Below, one piece after another: positions 27,901 through 39,900 of a stretch of 64,000 bases of DNA. Made by a program: the position numbers and the translations under genes. Position 1 is the stretch's first letter, and each line of letters starts with the position of its first letter. Source of the stretch: Cristatella mucedo (taxonomy: Eukaryota > Bryozoa > Phylactolaemata > Cristatellidae); NCBI GenBank assembly GCA_009760855.2, contig WPIO01000052.1, positions 1,829,501 through 1,893,500 on the forward strand, in the 5' to 3' direction. The notes beneath the pieces are model-generated. The model saw only the letters and a program-made list of their open reading frames with translations, searched no databases and had not been told where the DNA came from.

Positions 27901-30900
27901 GGCTGCGGACCTTGCTTGGCACTCAGCCTGCGCTTTGCGGCTTGAGTGGAGCTGAGAGCCGGCTTGGCCTTCTCCTTCTTGACGCAGCGCTGCAGCCGCA
28001 GCTTCCGTCCTCTCAGCGGCTGCTCGTGAAGGCGCAGAGCAAGGTCGACGGAGTCGGAAGACTGGAAAGGCGGAAGCGATTAAGGCTCGCGGTGGCGGCG
28101 ATCATACCGGGTGGAGGACCGACTAGGCCGTTCACAAGTCAGTGAGTAGCTGACCAGCAGGCACACTGTGCCGTGCTTCGGTCAAGCCATAACAACGGAG
28201 GCGGTAGCAACTGCAGGTACAGTGTGGGCACCGGTGTGGGTCATGACTGCATGAATCGACCACCTCTTTACTTGCTAATGACACACTCCCTTCTAGGTCG
28301 CCGCTGGGCAAGTGGCTAAGGTCAGGCACAGGCTGCACTGTTACACTAAAAGATGCTCTGACACTGAGAGCATGAGATTTACAGAGGTCTTGCCAGCTTT
28401 ACTTAAGAGTTCATTGGGTTATATGATCCTTCCGGATCAGGGTAGAACGCACTGATGTCTTCAGTGTAGCACCCGTGGGGCACGACTGCTGATCCATGGG
28501 TTGATGGAGCCGGGCACGACTGGGGAGGCCACCACTGTTACAGCCAACTAGGCAGGTTCGGCTGGAGGCTTATCACGGCGCCCTAGAAAAATCACACGAT
28601 CGGTGGGACACACACTACTGAGTGGGGCATCACAGTACTGGTGGGTTGCACCTAGCACATCGACAGGCTACATTATGTAGCCCCCCTTTCCGCTAGCTAC
28701 CACTGCTGCTGCCGATCTGATTGATGGCAGCCAGCAATAGGGTAATACGACCAGAGAGAGCACTTAACGAATCATTCGCAACAACACAAATGTTGACCGG
28801 CCCCATCTAGTATAGAATCATGTGACAGATATCATCAGAAGCCTTGCAAATGTATTTCTGCCATACCCTTAACTTACCACCTCTACCCCCCAAAATTTTT
28901 TATGTTCTGCTAAATGAGTGGCTGATTTGGTCTAGTGGTTAAGGTGCTTGCCCCGGCCAAGGTCAGGCTGAGGTCGAGGGCTCGAGCCCCGTGGCATATG
29001 TGAAGCACCTGAATAGAGATTAAGTTCTCTTAGGGCGCTATACAAATAAATTATATATATATATATATTTATATTTATACTAATGGGCAAGTTCATGCTC
29101 AAAAAGCCACCATTGCATCACACTCCACGATGGTAACGGCGCTCAGTGAGGCCAGCTGCACAGCTACCAGCTGCCTCCAGGATCGGCTGAATATTGCAAG
29201 ATCTCTAGCCAGAACGACATGTCACGTGTTACGAATTGCCTTTACACTATACAGAAACACTGTATATTCGGTGGTGTAACGTTGGCTTCTGTGTGCTCTG
29301 GACTTCCAGCAGCTCCGTTAATGACACGGCAACGGATACTTAAACAGATGGACACCACTGCTTAACGGTCAGCCAGCCCGGGGAGGCCTCGCTAGTGACC
29401 AGCAGATATAGCGAGCCATGGGTGATAGCTGGATTGCCGGACCGCCCACGCACGAGTATGACGAGCGAGATGCCTTTTACTTCCGATGCGCCGACTGCCA
29501 GGTGTGGGTGGTGAGGGTCCAACTCTACCTGATGCCTATATGTGTCCTGACGATTAGACTAGGTCAGTCGACCGGGGGGAAGGGAGAAGGGCGGTGGCCA
29601 GTTTGGCAAGCCCAATCCATCAAGTCGTTGATATCAGCCTACTGGGGATACTCCGTGAGGCAAGCAAAATGGTGCTCCTGTTCTACCAAAGCTGATTATT
29701 AGCACTCCACAGCAGATGATTATTGCACCCTTTAATGCCACTCCTCATGCACTGCCAGCTACAGCTCAGGCAATATTACATCTCAACAATGGCAGCAAAG
29801 AGAGCGCCTCTGTTGGCCAGCAATTACAGCTTCGACTACAGATTGGCACCAAAGCCCGAAACAGTTCTTGTAAGAAAAGGACAGCTAACGGTATCACGCT
29901 TCCGATGAAGCCGACAGCACTATGCGGCAGCTCAGCTAAATTGAGCACGACCATGCCACGGTGGCTCCCACATAGTTGTCGTGAGTTTTTGCTTACACCC
30001 ACTACTTGATCACGTGCCAATGCAGCTGCCTCTTCTGGAGTGGGTGACATGCGGCTATATTCCCTTGCTTTAATGACCAATCCGATCACGTGAATGACGT
30101 GCACAAGTGATTCATTATTGGCAGTACCTTGCCAAGGGCTGATCCAATTGTCCATCTAGGTGCTTATCACCATGGGAAATCACAAAATGGCTCATGCATC
30201 AGTGATCAGCTGTCACTGGGTGAGAGTCCTAAACTTGAAAAGACAACCAATATAGGCAGCAGCTAATACAGTGCAGCTGACACAACTTCGAAGACAGCCT
30301 ATAGAACAGCTGACTAGTCGAAGGATAAAGCCTCACATTTATGCTCACCAAACGTTGCCAATTGTTCAACTATTTCCCACCTGGTAAGACTGTGACAGCT
30401 GTGCTAGATTCCTCAGGTCCTCTAGTCATAAACAAATCTAGTCATCCCATTTGTTCGTTTAAAGACTGTTGGCGACATACACTGTTACTCTACACATAAA
30501 GACGGCGACACATTTGCTGCGATGCATCCTGTATCCTTTTGCCACTCTTGGATCTTGGATCTTACTGCACTCTTGCTACCGATTCTTTCTCCTTGCTTCC
30601 GGCTGTTCGTGTAAGCAGCGACTACAATAATGCTGCTCAACTATTCTTCTACTTCAGCTACCATTTAAATTCGTATCTTGTTCCTGGGATTAAGTCTCGC
30701 ATAGTGCTATGCAAATGCATTCTTAGCGCTATTATTATTAATATTGTAATTACTTCGAATCAAGTAACCACACAGTAACGTGTGGTGGCTCTCGAAGGCT
30801 TTGGGCAGTGCAGGAAGGGGCCAGCCTCGAGCGGTTGCTCGGAAAACCTACAGCATTAACCAGACGGGCCAACCAGCATGTAGTCCGCCTGTTAGATTAG

Positions 30901-33900
30901 TGCAGCTACTAATCAGCAGTGGCCCCATCCTGCTGCACCTAAGTACCTGGTATATCAGGCCAGCGGCCCTATATCATGCACTCTCCCCCAGCTACTGCTT
31001 GAGGCACTCTGCCGCTCATTAAATTTACTACTTGTGTGAATGTGTATTTGCAGCATTTTGCCCAAAGAACTTAACAGTTATTACCATTAACTTAGGAATC
31101 TCCAAATTTTACTTCTGTTCCGTCTAATAATTAACCGGCAAATTTCTGGGAACAGCAAAGCAACATAAATAGCAAAAATAAAACGGGATCGAGTACTGGT
31201 GTTAGCATTCATCGTCTGAGTTTAAAAAACACAACATACCTGCTTAAAACTATGGAGGCTGATTAAATGTATGTGACCTAAATGCCCCCCCCCCAGAAAA
31301 AAGTCACTTCTGATTTCCCTGCCAGGGTGCCGTGGTATGAGCGCCCATACAATTTGCATATACCAGCATAAATGCAGATAGTCGAAATTGGAAATCCAAT
31401 TTTAAAGTTAATTGAAACTTCATTAAGTTAAGTAAGTGTAAAGTGCAACAATGAGTGTGCATCTTAGAATTTGCATCCATATTAGTGAGCCCCTTCCCAC
31501 TGGTCGGCATCACTAGCAAATCATCAGTGATTGGAACTTCATAAACAATAGGTTTCAATTCGCTCGATAATAAAACTATCAAACAATTGTCAATATTTTC
31601 TTAGGTTTTACTTCCTTAAAGATTCTGATGCATTAAGAAAGAACTACAAGATTGGTAGGGCTGGGTGGCTCAGCAGCTATGTCAGAGTACAATAAGGCTC
31701 ACCTACCAAAGCAAGTTGGTTTTCCGTGATTTTTTATGGGCATAAACCGGTAATAATAGTAAGAGCAAAAAAGCCTCCTTTCAGCTACATAGCATCACTA
31801 AAATTCCAACTTGCTTAGACAGGGATACTGAATCCAACTTAGTCCATGCATTTGTAACATCCTGTCTCGACTTCTGTAACTCCCCGCTTGCTGATCTGCT
31901 GATCTACCGGCCGGTGCAATCAAGCGCTCTCACAGTTGGTGCAAAACTCTGCAGCTAGGCTTGTCTGTCAGAAGCATAGCAGTTGCCACATCGCATCACT
32001 TCTTGCCGACCTGCACTGGCTCCCAAACCAGCAGTGCATTGACTTTAAGGTTCTGTCACTCACTATTAGATCTCTTCATTCTCTGGCCTCAGCCTATCTG
32101 TCAGATCTACTCCCCCACCGAGCTAGACATTTACCACCTACTTTTCTGTATCAAATTGTTTACCTATACCTCCTACGAACCCAAATCCTTTGAAGACCGT
32201 GCCTTTAGTTCCAATGCTCTCAAAGCCTGGAACTCACTCCCAACTGACATCCCGACATCTCTTGACGACATTGCATGTAGTGGGTCCTTGTGATTTGTCT
32301 TTTGCGAGCTTATACGTGCTGACACTGCATGCTGCCACTAACCATATCTGCATGCTAACCCTGTGCATGTCACCTCTAACCATGTTATGCTGTGCATGCA
32401 ACATCAAGTGCCTATAAAGAGATTTAAGTTCTGAGACCGATTTACAAATTTAGTATTAGTATTATTCTTAAGCCAAACTAGTTCATGCAGCTGTGACATC
32501 ATGCATACATTTTATTCGGGACTACCGACCCATAGTCATCCCCAACTGGAACAAACCTTGCATTTGCAAACTATCGCCCAATTTCCCTTCTCCATTTTTA
32601 ATCAAAGATTCTTGGAAAATATTGTTGCTAAGCAGCTGGTTGCAACATAATGAAAAGAATGAAATGTCAGAAACATTTCAATCGGGGTTCATTAGGCAGC
32701 GATCCACTGAAGCTGCTCTCCTCCGTGTTAAGAATGACATTCTATACAACAACGATGACAGGAATGTCACTGCCCTAGCTCTGCTAGATCTATCAGCTGC
32801 CTTCGACACCATTGATCACGATGTCCTACTTGAACGATTGAAAACAACGATCGGCCTGGCTGACGAGGTACAGGCCTGGTTTAAATCGTACTTGTCTGAT
32901 CGTGTTCAATCCGTGTCGTGTGGGGGTCCGGTCTCACACACGAGACGGGTCACCAGTAGGGTCCCTCAAGGGTCCATCCTCGGTCCCTTGCTGTTCTCCA
33001 TTTATACTCAACCTCTAGGAAAAGTGTTTGAGGCCCATGGAATAGGATATCACTTTTATGCTGTCGATATTCAGCTCTATTTGTCATTTAAACCGTCGGA
33101 ATCTGCTGCAGAAACTGATAAACTGAATGCTTGCCTAGCCGACATTCGATCCTGGATGTCGGAAAATTTCTTGAAACTAAATGACGATAAAACTGAACTG
33201 CTGCTCATAGGACAGCCTAAGCGTGTGGCTGGATTAAAAGACTTTGCTCTTCTAATAGGTGATGCTGCTGTGCGACCATCACCACGTGCTCGAAATTTAG
33301 CTGTCGTTTTCGAAAGCTACCTAAATTTTAAAAGCTTCATTCAAAAGACTGCTTCTGCAACTAGCCATCACGGCTGATCCTTATCTAAGAATAGCAGCTG
33401 TCTTCCACAGTGGCTCGCAAAAAACTTAACTAGCTCCTTAGTTCTGTCTCGGCTTGATTATTGTAATTCCCTTTTGGCTGAGCTACCAAAAAAGGCAACT
33501 AGGCCACTGCAAATAGCTATGAATATGGCTGCAAGGCTAGTTTTCAAGTCCCAGAGGTTTGACCACGTGTCTCCTTTTCCGAGAGACCTAGGATGGCTGC
33601 CTGTTGATCACCGGATACAGAGCAGAGTTCTTACGCTGACCCACAAGGCCCACCACGGCTTGGCTTCTCCATACCTAGCTGAACTGCTGCACTAGTTTCA
33701 GCCTCCTCGTGCCCTCAGGTCCTGTATGGACAAGAAATTAGCAATTCCCATTCCTTTGTCGAAAGACCGTTGACAATAGATGCTTTAGCTCTCAGGGTCC
33801 TAGACTGTGGAGCTCGCTTCCACAATTCTTATGCAACGACAATTACACTCCAGCTGCCGACTATGGCTCATCCTTTTCAATGGTCCTGAGCTGCTACTTC

Positions 33901-36900
33901 CATACTACTCACTATCCCAACTGCTCTCCTGACTCTGCTATGCTTCCCAATTTCTCTTTGTTGCGTAAGATGAAGCCTGTTGGCCATCGAATGCGTACCG
34001 AAAGCCGCTTAGGCTGTGAGTGTGCTATACAAAACTCTTCTGCGTAACACCCACATAGTCTTTGTGGCTTTGTGGCGTTACAGACGGAGGTATGTTACAT
34101 TACATTACAAAGCTCAGCGACACGTCTGGTCTGTCGTCGGCAGCGTAGCTGTCATGCCACACCATTACCGGCTGCAACTCATTGGCTCTTTATCAAGCAT
34201 CACCTCAAGATCCTCTTGCCTTCGACTTTCGCTTGCAGGCCAGGTTTTCGACCTCCTAGCTTCTTTAAGTCGGCCATAGAATGCAGTATTATAGGTGCAA
34301 GTAGGAATGCACCAAGCAATGCATAGAGCCTCGACCAACAGTGCTCGGCAACACATGGTAGCTGCTTCAGCTGGTGGCCATGGTAGTGACGACCTTGACA
34401 GTCGCCGATGTAGGTGAATAGGGAGCTAGCAAGACCAGCCTGCTGTAAGTAGCCCATATTCCTGGCCTGCGATCAAACATGGTGACTGCATGCGAACGTA
34501 CTCCTATGAATGTAACTTTTTAAAAGTATTTGAGATGTGGGAGTCAGGCTCGTTCTTTGCTGTGTTTGAATCTATCCATGCATGTAAGTGTAACAGACGG
34601 ACCCATCTTCGATAGGCATGTTAAATTGGCTAAACTCGACTAATAGTAGGTCACCTCATGATCTGGCTGAGAGAAAAGTGGAGTGCGGATTGGCAATCGC
34701 ATAACCTGGATTGTGCTGTGAAGTACAGTACAACTTATTTGTACAGCGTCACGAGAGAGCTTAATCTCTAGCCAAGCGCTACACACATGCCGTAGATATA
34801 GAGCCCACGACCTTGGTCGTCAAAGACGAGCACCTAAACCCCTGGGGCCAAACCGAGGGTTCAGCATGGTGATACACCAAGACGTATGCACAGCTGAAAT
34901 CAGACTATAGGGTAAAAGACTGTTGCTTCTCGAAAGAATCACTTCTGGCATCGGCTGACAATATGTCATTTACCCATCCCTCAGCTCGACCGAGTGGGAG
35001 GTCAGCAACAAGCGCAAGCAGGTGCATGAAATGCTTGGCAAATCCAAGTAACTTACTTCAAATTGTATGTATCCGAAACCTTTGCCGATGCGTGTCTTTG
35101 GGTCTCTTATGAGCCGTACATACTCGATCTCTCCAACGTCCTCGAAATGAGTTCTAACTTCTTCTTCAGATGCATCTATGGATGACGACATTAACGAATT
35201 TATAACGTCAGCAGCTAAACTTACTATCAAGACTAACAGAAGCCGCAGCAAAGCATCTCTGCATTACTACAAAATTACTGCACACTAAAAAAAAACTACG
35301 ACATGTGGCATGCAAAATAACATGCAGAATCCAAATCTAGCACAATTACTGCCCAAGGACAGAATGCACACCGGTCAACTGGAACAACTAAGCAACTAAG
35401 AAGTGTGAGCAGAACAGCACTGCTAAATGTGTACAGACTTGATTTAACATTTTAAAAAAACGCTGTGTGCAAAGCTAAACTGGGCGCATGGACAACCTCA
35501 CAATTCCGCAAGATACCTCTAGAAAATGAAATGTTCTCTGGCTACATAAAATGCATTAAATAGAAAAGCTTAGTTAAGCACTGAAAGCATGGACCCTCTC
35601 AGTTTGCAACGAGGTGCACTAGGCAGGAGTTAACATTGCCACATCCGAACAAACGTCACTGAAGCCCACAGAAATCAGTTAACATGACAACAGGCTAGCA
35701 TAACAATTCAAAGCAAGATCAACAATAGATTGAGAGTAATAAGTTGTAAAGAAAAAATTGCAAGGGTGAGAACAAGAAGGTGTGTGTGCAGGTAGTTGTC
35801 CGTGTGCGATGACGGCTGTCCCGAATATAAAAACACGAGCTGCAAGTGCCGGAAAAGGGTTTGGCAATCCTTTACCTACCAAATGGCATGTTGCCAATAA
35901 AAACGGATCGTTTGTTGTCGTGCTGCAAAAGAAAACACTCGGATTCAAACTCATGCTGGAAATGAGCTGGTAAGCCGAAGGTCGGCGCTTGCAAAGCACG
36001 AGCCTTATCGTCACTACCTGCTGTAGGCATAGGCAAATAGAGATGCCAATATTCATTTCCTCGACTGCCCTCCCGACTCTGCTATGCTTCACACTGTCTC
36101 TCTGTAGCTTGAGATGAAGCCAGTTGGCTAACGCATTCGCACAGAAAGCTGCTTGGGCTTTGAGTGTGCTATAAAAAAAACTCTCCTTCGTAACACTCAC
36201 TTGGTCCCTATGGCTTTATGGAGTTAGAAGTGGAGTACCACATGCAGGTGTTGTTTTATTATAGCTTCGGTTATTAAGAATGGTCAGCGATTGGAGCTAG
36301 GAACCGATGGGTGGCAAGCGAGATCAAGCTTACATCACGACCGACCGAGAGAGAGAAAGAGACGAAGGCAGAGACCAAGAGACAGACAGGTGGAGAGAAA
36401 GACAAGACTGTGAGAGAGAAGGTGGACAGGTTTTCTACAATTTCTGAAAATAAGAGGTTACATGCGCCAACTTCAATTGATATCGCAGGAAGAAAGAATG
36501 AATAAAAAAGACAAGCACAAAAGCTGTTGGGCTGCGCTGGTTTAGCCCACGAGGTTAAGATCACCATTGACTACCAAGGTCGTGGGTTCGAGCCCTGTGG
36601 CATTTGTGAAGTGGCTGGATAGAGATTCAGTTAACTTAAGGCTTAACTTAAGATTTGACTTAACAAATGAATTTTTTTAGGCAATCTGGTGATAAAGTAG
36701 CTATGCCTGAACAACGGTGTTCACCCGCCAAGCAACGAGTATGGTGCTATAGAGCCATATTGAACTCACAAGCCCCAGTCAACTGCTCAACACAAACCAA
36801 GACTGGTCTTTCCTGAGCTACACTACAGCCATCTTTTTCAAAGGCTAGCTTACACGTGCTTTTGTGAGGTCAAGGTGTGAATGCTATTAGGGAGGTTGGA

Positions 36901-39900
36901 GTTCTGACAGCTGCCGATAAGGGGGCAGCAAATTGATGAAGCAATTAAATTTGAAACAGCTGTTACCACCACTGTGGCCAGCCACCAGTACCCACTCAAA
37001 CAACTCCGTTCAAGGCTGCCACAGCACACTCACTTTCAGATCTTTTGCAGCAGAATCAACCCGGAGGTGAAGGCCTCCAAGAAGTTCTCCATTACTACAA
37101 AATTAGAAAGGTTCATTTAACACCTCGCCGGCCTTAGCAATAGACTAGACGGAGCTACAGCAACAGCAGCACAGCAAAAAACAACGATACTACTATTCAC
37201 AAGCTTTCTAAACATTCCCAAACCTGGCATGCCCAAGTGCAGAGGGAGCATTCAGTAGCAGTTCAAGCAAGATGAATAAAAGTTCCAAGTATCACAGCAC
37301 ACAAGCATAACATGCTGTGTCTTCAAAACTTCACAAAGAAACCACCAGTCCCTGACGATTCATAGTGCTTAGAGCATGAGGCAACGTCCGATTTTCGTCC
37401 GATTGACTAATCAAACTTTACACAGACCGCAAGGACAATCACCATATTGTGCACTACACCGGTGATACCGATAAAATAGCAGTTTCGGGCAAGGTTTTCT
37501 TACATGGCAAGCTTTGACTGTTTGGCCGTACTGCTGAACATGGGTGCAGTGAGTCAACAGCAACCTATGATTAACTGTCTGGCAAATAGCCAGCCAGCAC
37601 TTTGTATCTGAGAACACCCTCATGCATATAGCACAAACAATCGGTATAGCATTCACCGAGCATAATTACACATTAAATCGATGCCACACGGCCGAATAGA
37701 CCATCCATCGCAGATCACATGGGAAGCTTCAAAAACACGGCAGCAAAGTAAAACGAGACACTTGCACACACACAAAGCAAGCTCAAAATGCTTCCCGAGA
37801 GGTGGGGTAATCATAAAAAACACTAGGGTCTGCTCTTGGGTTGTCCGGGTGAAGTCAAGCTTTCATCATGCGCACATGGCTGGCAGGAATAAAACAGAAC
37901 AAAGCCATTCAGCCCTACAAGTTAGCAGCTGAAGTCATGATTCGAGACAAAGTAGCAACAAAGAATGAACGGAAATTATGTGACAAAATCAACGTCTATA
38001 GCAAAAAAAAGATGCCAGCACTGTTGCTCGAGAACTGTGGCAGCTCTACGATATAGGGTGTGGCCAATGGATCCATTGCCGACCATAATTTAAAAAAAAA
38101 TTCTTACTAGGCACTGCTGGACTCATAGTCTGAGCAACGGCGGTTTCCCTCAGAAGCAGAAATACTGAAGTAATCTGAGAGTCGTCAAAGCTTTGACATA
38201 GGCTCTACCACTATCAACGTCTCACTCGCTCAATTGTCGTACAGTAGGGCAAAGATGCGACACACGTGTGTGATCCATTGGCTATCCTGTGTGCCTGCAT
38301 GAGGCTCGAGACAGCTCACATCGGCATTGAGTAAGCAGAGCACAGTCACTCGCTTCAGTGGCCGCTTTCATGCCCGACGGGCATGCTCCTTACCGGCACG
38401 TGACGTGTTCTTTGCCACGCAATTCACTTTCTACACGTGCGTCGGCCTGTATGCACACTATCCACTCTCTTCTCTCTTATCACCACGTGCTCCAGAGCTG
38501 CACGCACGACGGCCACTACATCAGTATGTACGCTTTAATTGCTCGCGTACGATACAATACAGCCGTCGTCAACAACGCAACAACTCGTTTGTTTTGTTCT
38601 TCGTCGCGCCACCACTGCGTGCCCACGAGCCCCAACACAGGTTCTGTAGCTCCATGGTTAAAGCTCTGGCCGGGAAAACCAAAGACCGTAGAATTAAGGT
38701 CCCACCTCAGGCTTTAGGTCCCTCCAGAGGTTTACCATCGTTAGCACCAATACAGGAGTTCTCAATAGACCGAGCACAGCAAAGTCTGCGAGAGCAAGGC
38801 ATCGTTAAAAATTTTTTTAAAGATCAAAAAGCCAGGTGGCAGTTGCATGCCCGACTCTACTAAATGCCTTGAGAGATTACTGAATGCTAGTCCGCACTTC
38901 ATTTGACGACCAGCTACCTCAGTCCAAAAATAGTCAACAATATCCAAGTTTTTGGAAATTTGCATATTAAAAGATAAAGTAGTTATAAATGCAATCCCCA
39001 ATTTTGGTGGTTGACAGATGACTGGAAAATGGTAAATAAAATTATTTTGTAAGACCTATTTACACCGAAAGTAGAACATCGAACTCAACAAATGATTTTC
39101 TTTGAAAAATAGAAGAACCCAAACTGCAGTTTTCTGGTGAACTATGTAAATATAACAACAGCACTTCGAAATATAGAAAAATGTTTAGGTTTTCGAAATA
39201 ATGACACGCCCCCTCGAGGTCGAGAGTCCGAGTGGTAGTTACAACACAATCAAAAAAGTGTAAGCCCGGTGGCCAGGGCTTAGCCCGGCTATACAGCCCA
39301 TAGCAACCTGCTACAAACGACTATCCAAGGCCCTAACTCCTCATAAAACTAACTTACTAGTTATGGGCAAACCTAGTGTTATTCAGAAATTGGAAAGGCT
39401 GACTTTCAAAATTGGCTTTGCCAGCATATCTCCAGTTGCATCAGCTCGAAATCTAGGTGTCATATTCCAAAGCGACCTCTCGTTAGACGACCACATCAGC
39501 TCCACAGTCAAATCCGCCTATTTTCAGCTTCATAACATTGCTAAAATTCGGGCTTGTTTAGATAAGGATACCACGTCCAAGTTGGTCCATGCATTCGTGA
39601 CATCTCGTCTCGACTTCTGCAACTAACTGCTTATTGGCCTACCAGCATGTGCGATCAGGCGATTGCAGCTGGTGCAAAACTCTGCAGCTAGGCTTGTCTG
39701 TCGTGAGCGTCGCAGTTGCCACATTACTCCACTTCTCGCCGACCTGCACTGGTTACCAGTCAAGCAACGGATTGACTTCAAGGTTTTGTCGCTCACTTTT
39801 AGGTCTCTTCATTCTATGGCTCCAGCCTATCTTTCAGATATACTACCCCATCAGGCAAAGCATCGTACCACTCGCTTTTCGGAATCCAACAGTCTAGAAA

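Larger units (their letters stand above)
25000..27910 (-). other. RBM34 intron 10
   Basis: 2.9 kb with three SINE-A copies (25.15, 25.50 and 26.52 kb). A 43-bp segment ending at 25100 is repeated just after it (GTCGACTCTACAGAGCGCAG occurs twice), a small local duplication. About 25630-26510 and 26660-27900 show nothing else. Confidence 0.7.
28062..35056 (-). other. RBM34 intron 9
   Basis: 7.0 kb. Contains a SINE-A at 28.9 kb, L2-A at 31.8-32.46 kb, L2-B at 32.5-34.1 kb, an L2-A scrap at 34.1-34.2 kb and a SINE-A at 34.7 kb. The stretch 29070-31770 holds no recognised element apart from a faint L2-like 3' motif near 30690-30740; a short plus-strand frame at 29792-29908 is discussed as a finding. 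Confidence 0.7.
35923..37033 (-). other. RBM34 intron 7
   Basis: 1.1 kb with an L2-B 3' fragment (36060-36235) and a SINE-A (36533-36672). The rest is unannotated. Confidence 0.75.

Noticed and set aside
28132-28338. Minus-strand frame as the 5' continuation of RBM34 exon 10
   Set aside because: It is out of position: the acceptor at 28062 and exact homology from the first residue show exon 10 begins there.
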